A DNA stretch of 34,201 nucleotides from positions 1 through 34,201 of the forward strand of contig JAPPNM010000157.1 in the NCBI GenBank assembly GCA_028873825.1. Reading direction: 5' to 3'. The position numbers were made by a program, and so were the translations under genes. Every line of letters begins with the position of its first letter. Position 1 is the stretch's first letter. Shown here piece by piece: positions 14,294-21,135 of the stretch. The stretch is from Gemmatimonadota bacterium (GTDB lineage: Bacteria; Gemmatimonadota; Gemmatimonadetes; Longimicrobiales; Gaopeijiaceae). The notes under the pieces are model-generated. The model did not search any database. It saw only the letters and a program-made list of their open reading frames with translations, and was not told where the DNA came from.

Positions 14294-15289
14294 TCACGGC
14301 ACGATCACCGAGAGCTCCGAGGGAACCACGTCCAGCCGCACCTCCTCGGTCCGCGACTCGTGTACGTCTCCATCGACTTCGTAACGCACGCGATCGTCGA
14401 ACCGCACGGTGAAGGCGCGGTCCTGCCGCAAGGTTACCCCCGTCGCCCCAGCGTGCCTGCCCTTCCCCACCAAGTTGAACAGGCGCGCGCGCCCCAACGG
14501 AGAGGCGTCGGCGATCGCGCAGGCGTCGAGCCGCCCGTCCTCCAGGTCGGCATTCGGAGCGATCGGGAATCCGCCGCCGAAGACGCGCCCGTTCGAGACG
14601 GTGAGGATGAGGTGCCGCCCTTCGGTGCTCCACCCTTCGCCGTTCGTCAGCCGAAGCCGCGGACTGCGGTAGGCCAGCAGTTGACTCATGGCGGTCGCCT
14701 TGTACAGGACCGCGCCCCGCAGAAAGCGGGCCCGCCGGGTCGCGTCGATGACCGCCACGTCGAAGCCGAAGCCCACCAGATTGAGGAAGTGGCGGGGCGA
14801 CTCCCGCCAAGCCCCGCGGCCGGCCGCCTCCGGGTTCGCGGCGGGACGCCCGTGCGAGACCACCCGGCCCACGTCGATGCGCCGGGTTCTGCCCGCCGCG
14901 AGCGCCGTCACCGCCTGCTCCGGGTCGCCGTGGCGCAGTCCCAGGCTCCTGGCGAAGTCGTTGCCGGTGCCAGCGGCCAGCAGCCCCAGCGAAACGTCCG
15001 CCCTTCCGGAAGCCACGACGCGATCCGCCACTTGGCTCCAGGTCCCGTCGCCCCCGACCGCCACGACCAGTTTCGCGCCTCCGGCGATCGCGCGGTCCGC
15101 GAGCGCGGCCTCCTCGCCGGGCGCCGTCGTGGCCGCCCATTCGTACGACTCCAGGTGTCTGTCGAGCAAGCCCCGGTAGAGGGCGATTCTGTGGGCTCCC
15201 CGTCCGTGGCCCGAAGCCGGGTTGAAGATGACGAAGGCGCTCAGATCCGCTCCAGCTCCTCGAACACCTGGACGCCGTCCGTCATCCAC
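14294..15289 (-). CDS. Diacylglycerol/sphingosine-type lipid kinase
   Basis: A DagK/YegS/sphingosine-kinase superfamily protein that transfers ATP phosphate to a lipid hydroxyl at the inner membrane. Conserved blocks are FNPASGHGRG (22-31), VAVGGDGTWSQV (77-88) and AAGTGNDFAR (105-114), followed by the C-terminal beta-domain with GGGFPIAPNADLEDGRLD. The only standard start in frame is GTG 15289, which overlaps the upstream gene by 49 bases. Conserved sequence begins at about residue 17, so a non-standard CTG start nearer 15244 is possible. It is third in the minus-strand arm after the oxoamine synthase and ADC-like genes. This context favours a sphingoid base or ceramide-like substrate over diacylglycerol, an inference that sequence alone cannot settle. 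Confidence 0.85.
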   Translation of the reverse strand: MDDGRRPGVRGAGADLSAFVIFNPASGHGRGAHRIALYRGLLDRHLESYEWAATTAPGEEAALADRAIAGGAKLVVAVGGDGTWSQVADRVVASGRADVSLGLLAAGTGNDFARSLGLRHGDPEQAVTALAAGRTRRIDVGRVVSHGRPAANPEAAGRGAWRESPRHFLNLVGFGFDVAVIDATRRARFLRGAVLYKATAMSQLLAYRSPRLRLTNGEGWSTEGRHLILTVSNGRVFGGGFPIAPNADLEDGRLDACAIADASPLGRARLFNLVGKGRHAGATGVTLRQDRAFTVRFDDRVRYEVDGDVHESRTEEVRLDVVPSELSVIVP

Positions 15290-15903
15290 TGCTCGCGGAA
15301 CGGAAAGGTGGCCACCTCGTCCGGATCGAGAGGGGATGTCATGGGGTGATCGTAGAGCTTGAGCGACCCGGATTCCTCCTCGTGTTCGCTGTGCGGGCCC
15401 CGCATGTGAATGTCCACCTTGAAGCGATGGTCGGCGTTCACCATGAACGACTGGTAGAGATGGTCGACCGCCTCCTTCCGGTGGTCGCTGACTTCCATCT
15501 CCAGGACGGGCCGGTCGCCCTCGCGCACTTCGACCCGCATCCGCCCGTCCAGCGGCGTGAGGGTGATGTCGAGGTCCTTCATGTAGTGCGGGAGGTGCCA
15601 GCGTTCGATGGCGTGTTCCCGCGACGCTTCGGTGCTCGTTCCGACCAGAAACGGGTAGAACGCCGATTTTGCCATTTCCTGGCCCGGTCTCACGAGGGGC
15701 GGCACGATCACGGAAAGCACGATCTCCTGGTAGGGGCCGACCATGCTGTCCGCGAAGTCGAAGGCGGTGATGGCGAGAATGCTGGATTCGTGCTGGACTT
15801 CGAGAGGCTGCAGGTGGGGCGGCAGGATGCGCCGCGCGTTGGAGGTGGGAAACTCGAAGAAGGCGCTGACGGCCTGGGAATAGTGATACCGCGTCAGGGG
15901 CAT
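15241..15903 (-). CDS. Acetoacetate-decarboxylase-like fold protein
   Basis: A 220-residue soluble protein resembling the acetoacetate decarboxylase (ADC-like) superfamily: RRILPPHLQPLEV near residue 30, a YQEIVLSVIVPP strand, then alternating beta segments and MEVSDH. ADC enzymes use a lysine Schiff base to decarboxylate beta-keto acids. I cannot place that lysine with confidence, so catalysis is uncertain. The ATG at 15903 overlaps the end of the oxoamine-synthase gene by 10 bases, showing coupling, and its 3' end overlaps the lipid kinase. Acting on the 3-keto product of the synthase, or as a binding protein for it, would fit the context; that is inference. Confidence 0.6.
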   Translation of the reverse strand: MPLTRYHYSQAVSAFFEFPTSNARRILPPHLQPLEVQHESSILAITAFDFADSMVGPYQEIVLSVIVPPLVRPGQEMAKSAFYPFLVGTSTEASREHAIERWHLPHYMKDLDITLTPLDGRMRVEVREGDRPVLEMEVSDHRKEAVDHLYQSFMVNADHRFKVDIHMRGPHSEHEEESGSLKLYDHPMTSPLDPDEVATFPFREQWMTDGVQVFEELERI

Positions 15904-17303
15904 TTCCCGTGTTTCCTGAGAACGGAGGTGATGATTTCGGCGCCTTCCCGCAGGTCCGCCCTGGTGTGTGCCGCCGAGATGGACATGCGGAACCGCGACT
16001 TGTGCTTGCCCACGGCCGGGTAGCGGATAGGGTTGATGTACACGCCCTCGTGGAGCAGGTCCTCGGCGATCCGGAATATGCCGGCGTCGTCGCCGATCAT
16101 GATGGAGATCACCTGCGAGGTGGAGTCGCCCACATCCACTTCCGCCTCGCGCAGCAGGCCGTGCATGTAGCGCGCGTTGTCCCAGAGCCTTTCGCGCAAT
16201 TCCGGTTCGCCGGCGGCGATCTCCAACGCCTTCAGCAGCCCGGCCACGACCCCCGGAGGAAGCGCGCACGAGAAGACCCGGGCGCGGGCGAAGCCGCGCA
16301 GGTAGTAGATGAGCTCCTTGCGTCCGGCTACGAATCCGCCCAGTCCGCCCAGGCTCTTGGAGAAGGTGCCGAGGTGAATGTCGACCTCGTCGTCGAGCCC
16401 GAAATGCTCGGCGACGCCCCGTCCGTTCGCACCGTAGACGAAGGTGGAATGCGCCTCGTCGACCAGGAGGCGCGCCGAGTGCCGCCGGCAGACTTCGACG
16501 ATCTCGGGAAGATCGGCGACATCGCCGTCCATCGAGTAGACGCCTTCCACGATGACCAGCTTTTTGCCCCCGAATCCGCGAAGCTTGCGGTCCAGATCGG
16601 CCGCGTCGTTGTGCCTGAAGAAGCGCGAGGTGGCCTTGGATAGGATCATCCCGTCCACGATGCTGGCGTGCGACAGCCTGTCGGCCACGATGAGATCGCC
16701 GGGGCGCATGAGACCGGAGATCACCCCGAGGTTCGCGCTGTAGCCGGTCGGGAAGACGATAGCCGCCTCTTTTCCCTTGAAGTCCGCCACCTCCTTCTGG
16801 AGCCTCTTGTGGAGATCCATGGAGCCCGACAGGACCGGCGATCCCGAGGCGCCCGCCCCGTATTCGCGCACTGCCTCGCAGACGGCCTCGATCACCTCCG
16901 GACGGTAGGAGAGCCCCAGGTAGTTGTAGGACGCGAAGTTGATGAGGCCGTGGTGGGTCTCGCGGGTCTTGGGGTCTCCGATGGCCACTCGCGTGGAGGG
17001 CGCGGAACCCATCGGCAACGAGTAGAGGTAGTATCCGCCCCCAAACTCGGCGTCCTTCCACCACTCCCCGAAGGGTTCCAGGATTCCGAACGGATCCGTG
17101 CCGGCCCCGAAGTAGAAGTTCGTGTAGTCGTAGTCCCGCAGACGGCGAAGCGCCGCCGGGTCGCCGGCCCGCCGGGGGGTGTGGGGGGAGCCGTCCCGCT
17201 TCCCGTCTGGGTTCCCGGTATCGAAGCCCGTCCCGCCGTCAACCGCACTGCCTCGCGTTGACGCAGGAGCGGACCCCCCGCTAGCGTGTCGGACGTTACT
17301 CAT
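15894..17303 (-). CDS. Alpha-oxoamine synthase, serine-palmitoyltransferase-like
   Basis: A PLP enzyme that condenses an amino acid with an acyl thioester, releasing CO2. In 469 residues it shows INFASYNYLGLS (121-132), the PLP-stacking SHAS (211-214), VDEAHS (281-286) with Asp282, and the PLP lysine Lys316 in LGTFSKSLGG (311-320). Length and motifs fit the AONS family (KBL, BioF, CqsA, SPT). No biotin or threonine genes are near. Its neighbours are a lipid kinase, acyltransferase, cytidylyltransferase-like protein and CDP-alcohol transferase, which favours serine palmitoyltransferase. The first 50 residues are low-complexity, so the start may lie downstream of 17303. The extended N-terminal region with DYDYTNFYFGAG (57-68) resembles larger SPT-like forms. 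Confidence 0.83.
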   Translation of the reverse strand: MSNVRHASGGSAPASTRGSAVDGGTGFDTGNPDGKRDGSPHTPRRAGDPAALRRLRDYDYTNFYFGAGTDPFGILEPFGEWWKDAEFGGGYYLYSLPMGSAPSTRVAIGDPKTRETHHGLINFASYNYLGLSYRPEVIEAVCEAVREYGAGASGSPVLSGSMDLHKRLQKEVADFKGKEAAIVFPTGYSANLGVISGLMRPGDLIVADRLSHASIVDGMILSKATSRFFRHNDAADLDRKLRGFGGKKLVIVEGVYSMDGDVADLPEIVEVCRRHSARLLVDEAHSTFVYGANGRGVAEHFGLDDEVDIHLGTFSKSLGGLGGFVAGRKELIYYLRGFARARVFSCALPPGVVAGLLKALEIAAGEPELRERLWDNARYMHGLLREAEVDVGDSTSQVISIMIGDDAGIFRIAEDLLHEGVYINPIRYPAVGKHKSRFRMSISAAHTRADLREGAEIITSVLRKHGKCP

Positions 17304-17357
17304 AGCTCTGGTGGATGTTACACCAACCCAACCCCTCCGGCAAATCAGGACGCCTCA

Positions 17358-18128
17358 TTGGATCTCCGCAGCGTCGGGACTCTCGCCCTACTGGCCCCCG
17401 TGTTCCTGGGTAGCGATCTGATCCAGCGAATCCTGATCGCGCCCGCGTCGAAGCTGCTAGCGGGGCGCCGCGACCTCGTGCTCACGAGGTGGCAGCGCCT
17501 CCTGGCCCGCGTCGTCCTATTCATCCTTCGCCATCCGGGCGGCGTCCGCGTCGCCGCGCTGCCCCGAATCCCCGCCGAGCCCGGCGTGCTCGTGCTCATG
17601 AACCACCAGTCGCTGCTGGACATTCCGCTCGTCATCGCGTCGATGCATGGCGTCTATCCCCTTATCGTCGCCCGCACCCGGTACGGGCGCGGCATTCCTC
17701 TGGTTTCCCACATGGCAAGGCTCTATCGCTACCCGCTGGTGGAACCGCGAGCCACCCTGCGCGGCGAACTGGAGCGACTGCGCCGGGAGGGCGCCTCCTC
17801 CTCCCATCCCATCGTGTTGTTCCCCGAAGGAACCCGAACCAGGACGGGTCGCATCGGGCGCTTCAAGACCCTGGGACTCACGACCATCCTCGCGGCGCGC
17901 CGCTGGAGGGTCTACGTCGTGGTGGCGGACGGAGTGTGGAGGTGGGCGCGATTCAATGACTTCTTGAAAAAACTATCCATGATCCGGGTCCGCGTCGAGT
18001 GCGGCGGGCCTTTCGAGTCGCCACCTCCCGGCTCCGACCCGCTCCTGTTCGTCGCGCAGATGAGAAGCGTCATGACCGACATGCTCGCCGAGTTGCGCCG
18101 CGAGCCCGGAAGCGAGGCGGCCGGGTGA
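17358..18128 (+). CDS. PlsC-family acyltransferase
   Basis: A 1-acylglycerol-phosphate-acyltransferase family enzyme, 256 residues from TTG 17358. AGGA at 17347-17350 lies seven bases before that TTG. The alternative GTG 17286 would overlap the divergent oxoamine-synthase start by 18 bases and add a non-hydrophobic leader. Motifs: a hydrophobic N-terminal segment (about 5-20), NHQSLLD (82-88, H83 and D88) and FPEGTRTRTGRIGRFK (155-170). It overlaps the next gene by GTGA. It differs clearly from the OlsA-like protein at 6 kb. In this locus it may acylate a sphingoid or glycerol lipid intermediate; the acceptor is unknown. Confidence 0.85.
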   Translation: MDLRSVGTLALLAPVFLGSDLIQRILIAPASKLLAGRRDLVLTRWQRLLARVVLFILRHPGGVRVAALPRIPAEPGVLVLMNHQSLLDIPLVIASMHGVYPLIVARTRYGRGIPLVSHMARLYRYPLVEPRATLRGELERLRREGASSSHPIVLFPEGTRTRTGRIGRFKTLGLTTILAARRWRVYVVVADGVWRWARFNDFLKKLSMIRVRVECGGPFESPPPGSDPLLFVAQMRSVMTDMLAELRREPGSEAAG

Positions 18129-19093
18129 CGGCCGCGCCCGGAGCGATGGGGAAGCTGGCGGCCCGGTTGCGCGAGGCCGGCGGCGGGACGGTGGCGGCGG
18201 TGCTGGCCTACGGCTCCAGACTGGTCGCCGCCTCGCCGGACCGCCACAGCGCCTACGATCTGGTGGTGGTGGTCGACAACTACAGGGGCTTCTACCGCGC
18301 ACTCCGGTCGAGCGGTCACTCCGCGCGGAGCGGCACGCTCCTGGCAACGGTCAGCCGAGTGCTCCCGCCGACCGTCATCGCCTTCCGGCCCGGGACGCCC
18401 GGCGGTCCGCTCGCCAAGTGCGCGGTCTTGTCGCGGGACCACTTCGAGCGCGAGCTGGGACCTCGCCGCCTCGACCATTTCTGCCTCGGCCGAATGACGC
18501 AGAGGATCGCCGTCGTCCATGCGCGCGACGAGGCCACGGCGGCCTGGGTGCGCTCGGTGGTCGCGGGAGCGCGCGATCTCGTGCCGGATCTGACCCTTCC
18601 GTTCCTGGACGGGCCCTTCACGGTGGACCGCTTCTGCCGGCGCATGCTCGAGGTGTCGTACGGCGGAGAGCTGCGGCCCGAGCGCCGCGGGCGGGCGAGC
18701 ACGGTCTACGAGGCGCAGCGGGAGGCGCTTCGCGGCCTGTACGCGCCGGTCCTGGAAGCCGGGGTCGGTAGCGGGTTGCTCGGGCGGGCCAACGGCGGAT
18801 ACGTTGCCGCGCGTCCCCCTTCGAGGCTGGCCCGCCTCCGGTGGAGGGCCTACTTCGGTCTGAGCAAGACGCGTGCGACGGCCCGCTGGCTCAAACACAT
18901 GCTGACCTTCGACGGCTGGTTCCCCTACATCGTGCGCAAGACCGAACGACGCACCGGAATGACCGTCGAGATCACCCCCCTGGAGCGCCGCTTCCCCGTC
19001 CCGCTCCTCCTTCCCAAGGTCCTGAGGGTGCTGCGTACGAAGGGCGAAGCGGGCGGCGGGTCCCCCCGTGCCGGGAAGGGGCCCGCACGGTGA
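18125..19093 (+). CDS. Tam41-like lipid cytidylyltransferase (candidate)
   Basis: Tam41 makes CDP-diacylglycerol from phosphatidic acid and CTP using a nucleotidyltransferase fold unrelated to CdsA. This 322-residue protein has the same order of features: AYGS (28-31), then YDLVVVVDN (44-52) with D45 and D51 as candidate metal ligands, FYRAL and a SGHSARS segment, AKCAVLSRDHFEREL (97-111) like the IKYGVIS block, and LGRMTQRI (121-128) like the GRMHKPV block. Length fits. The start is GTG 18125, overlapping the PlsC stop. A CDP-alcohol phosphatidyltransferase follows at once, an enzyme that needs exactly such a CDP-lipid. Similarity is by motif reading only. A generic nucleotidyltransferase is the alternative. 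Confidence 0.6.
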   Translation: MTAAPGAMGKLAARLREAGGGTVAAVLAYGSRLVAASPDRHSAYDLVVVVDNYRGFYRALRSSGHSARSGTLLATVSRVLPPTVIAFRPGTPGGPLAKCAVLSRDHFERELGPRRLDHFCLGRMTQRIAVVHARDEATAAWVRSVVAGARDLVPDLTLPFLDGPFTVDRFCRRMLEVSYGGELRPERRGRASTVYEAQREALRGLYAPVLEAGVGSGLLGRANGGYVAARPPSRLARLRWRAYFGLSKTRATARWLKHMLTFDGWFPYIVRKTERRTGMTVEITPLERRFPVPLLLPKVLRVLRTKGEAGGGSPRAGKGPAR

Positions 19094-19201
19094 CGCATGC
19101 CCGCGCCGGGAGACCGGGGTGAGAGGACGTGGTGGAGTTCTCTACCCACGGCGGCCGGCCCGCACGGTGACGCGTTCCCGCGCCGGGAGACCGGGGTGAG
19201 A
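19081..19201 (+). repeat. Short duplication around a gene junction
   Basis: Bases 19081-19124 recur at 19158-19201 with two mismatches in 44. The offset is 77 bases, not a multiple of three. Each copy contains GCACGGTGACGC, GGGAGA and GGGGTGAGA, that is a stop codon, a ribosome-binding-like site and a GTG start. The first copy ends the Tam41-like gene; the second starts the CDP-alcohol transferase. Confidence 0.9.
19119..19199 (+). other. Possible 26-codon leader reading frame
   Basis: The GTG in the first duplicated copy opens a basic 26-codon frame whose TGA at 19197 overlaps the GTG start of the CDP-alcohol transferase (GTGA). It could couple translation across the 102-base gap. Its sequence looks like a by-product of the duplication, so a functional peptide is unlikely. 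Confidence 0.25.
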
Positions 19202-19933
19202 CCCGAGCTGGCCGTACTGGCCGCGGCCGCAGGCGGCGCGCTGGCCACCATGGCCGTCTTCGCCCTGAGCCCGGCGCGCCGCGCGGAGGACGAGCTCGAG
19301 TCCCCGGCCCGGGGGAATTTCGTGCTCGGGTCCTTCGTGCGCCGCTGGTTCTACTGGTCCATCCGGCCGGCGGAGAAGGCGTCGCTCGCCCTCGGTCTGT
19401 CCCCCCTCTTCTACAACCTGCTCGGCGTCCTCCTCGGCGCGGCGGCCGGCTGGCTCTTCGCCTCGGGCCGCTTCGCGACCGCGGGTTGGGCGGTCCTGCT
19501 CAGCGGCGCCGCCGACGCCCTGGACGGGCGCATCGCGAGGGCGCGCGGACTCGCCTCGCCCCGGGGGGCGTTCCTGGACTCGACCCTCGACCGCTTCGCC
19601 GAGGTGGCGGTGTTCGTGGGACTGGCGGTCGCGTTTCGCGCCTCCGGCCCGGCCCTGGCCATCCTGACGGCGGCGCTGGGCGGCTCGCTTCTCGTCAGCT
19701 ACGCCCGCGCGCGGGGAGAGAGCCAGGGAGTTCTCTGTACGCTGGGAGTGATGCAGCGGGCCGAGCGGCTTCTGCTCGTCGGTTTCGGGGCAATCCTGGA
19801 CGGCGGCGGGTCGGCGCTCGCGGGACGCGGGCAGGGCGCCTTCCTGCTGGGCGTGCTGGCCCTCACGGCGGCCGGCACCGTGGCTACGGCCGTCTTTCGC
19901 ACCGTGTGGATCGCCCGGCGACTGCCGGGATGA
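19196..19933 (+). CDS. CDP-alcohol phosphatidyltransferase
   Basis: An integral-membrane enzyme that displaces CMP from a CDP-lipid (or CDP-alcohol) with a second alcohol. The 245-residue product has the full family signature in DALDGRIARARGLASPRG and the following FLDSTLD: D107, D110, G111, A114, R115, G124, D128 and D132. There is an N-terminal helix (about 3-24) and five or more later helices. GTG 19196 has GGGAG seven bases upstream and is created by the second duplicated copy; the earlier in-frame ATG 19097 would give a poor leader. Beside the Tam41-like gene it would use its CDP-lipid. The headgroup (inositol phosphate, glycerol phosphate or other) cannot be read from sequence. Confidence 0.88.
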   Translation: MRPELAVLAAAAGGALATMAVFALSPARRAEDELESPARGNFVLGSFVRRWFYWSIRPAEKASLALGLSPLFYNLLGVLLGAAAGWLFASGRFATAGWAVLLSGAADALDGRIARARGLASPRGAFLDSTLDRFAEVAVFVGLAVAFRASGPALAILTAALGGSLLVSYARARGESQGVLCTLGVMQRAERLLLVGFGAILDGGGSALAGRGQGAFLLGVLALTAAGTVATAVFRTVWIARRLPG

Positions 19934-19981
19934 TCCGCCCGGCCGCCCGCCGCGCGGCCCCGGCGCCGATCCCGGCCCGGA

Positions 19982-20269
19982 TCACACGTCCTCGCTGTCC
20001 TCGCCGCCCTCGCTCGCGGGCTCGGTCTCCCGGCGGCAGCACGGGCCGCAGCAGCAGCAGCCGTCGGGCGCGGCGCGGCGGTCTCCCCGCGAATCCTCGC
20101 CGCACCAGCCGCACGACCACACCCGGCAGCAGCCCTTGAAGCACCCCTTCCGGCGCAGCCAGGCGACGAGGACTATCGCCAGCAGGATCTGGGGAAGGCC
20201 GATCCGCAGGGCGAAGCCCCAGAACCCGGCCAGGGAATTCAAGTACCAGCCGAACAGTTCTCCCAGCAT
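19982..20269 (-). CDS. Cys-rich membrane miniprotein
   Basis: A 95-residue protein with one hydrophobic helix (about 16-38), then eleven cysteines in two clusters: GCFKGCCRVWSCGWCGED (42-59) and GCCCCGPCC (70-78). The C-terminal tail is acidic. Cysteine spacing could bind zinc, copper or Fe-S, or form disulfides; no known family is recognised. The ATG at 20269 has GGAGAGAGG on the coding strand nearby. It converges on the CDP-alcohol transferase with 48 bases between, and lies 187 bases downstream of the esterase remnant. The C-rich run is in coding-strand frame and not a base-composition artefact, because helix and tail are also well formed. Confidence 0.6.
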   Translation of the reverse strand: MLGELFGWYLNSLAGFWGFALRIGLPQILLAIVLVAWLRRKGCFKGCCRVWSCGWCGEDSRGDRRAAPDGCCCCGPCCRRETEPASEGGEDSEDV

Positions 20270-20456
20270 GATTCCATCCTCTCTCCATCATCGGAGTCGG
20301 GCGGTCGTCCCAAACGGTCGTCCTCCACGATCCCGCCGGAATGTCCGCGGAATCGGGTAGTAGCGGTCCCCATGAAGGAATCGGACCTCGGACGGCGGAT
20401 GGCAAGGCCCGCCCTCGTCCCGAGCGGGGCCGGGACCGAGCGGCGGGCGGGCCGCG

Positions 20457-21135
20457 TCACCCGAACAGCCAGGCGGTCAGGACGCCGCCTATCCTCGACG
20501 AATTGAAGCGGGGCACGTGCGGGCCGTCCCGTATGGTCCACAACTCGACCGTGATCCCGGCCCCGCATCCGGTTCGGTAGCGCAACGGGGTCGTCTCGAG
20601 CTCCCGCACACCTATTCGCGTCGTGGAACGAACTGCCCGCCAGGTTCACGATCCCCCGCAGCTTCGGCATCGACTCGCAGGCCATTCTGTACGACATGAA
20701 ACCGCCGTTCGAAAGCCCGATCAGGTACGCGCCGCCGACCGTAACGTACTCGCCGGCCTCCTCGATCAGATCGTCGAAGTAGCCCACGTCATCGGGATCC
20801 GACTCCCAGAAATCGCAACAGTAGTCCGTTGCGTCCCAGAATCTCCGCCCGGCCGGGTTCAGGGTCCCGCTCGGATGGATCACCGCGAACCGATCCCGGT
20901 TCACGCGCCTCGAGATGCCGAAGTACCGGTCGATGCCCGCCCAATTGCCGCCGTACCCGTGCAGCACGAGCACCACGGGTATGGGCGTGCCGTCCACGTA
21001 GTCGCGCGGCCGGATCAGCGTCGTCGGGCGTTCGCCGCCGATGATGAACTGGGTTCTGCGCGGCTCGGGCGGGGTCGAGTCGCAAGCCGCGCCGGCGAGC
21101 GCCGCGGGCAATGCCAGCCATCCGGACGATCTCAC
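20457..21135 (-). pseudogene. Broken lipoprotein esterase of the PHB-depolymerase/LpqC type
   Basis: The first 177 codons from GTG 21135 encode a secreted lipoprotein esterase: lipobox LAGAAC (Cys18), LHGYGG (58-63), and the nucleophile Ser142 in GLSNGG. After FHDANRC (about 20605) the frame departs from the family. The proper C-terminus, containing TPLRYRTGCGAG and VELWTIRDGPHVPRFN with the catalytic His, continues in another frame to a TGA at 20457. The stretch that normally carries the catalytic Asp between these blocks is absent. An internal deletion with frameshift explains this best. The start overlaps the stop of the HyuAB gene (GTGA), so it belonged to that operon. An assembly error could mimic this but would need to lose many codons. 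Confidence 0.8.
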
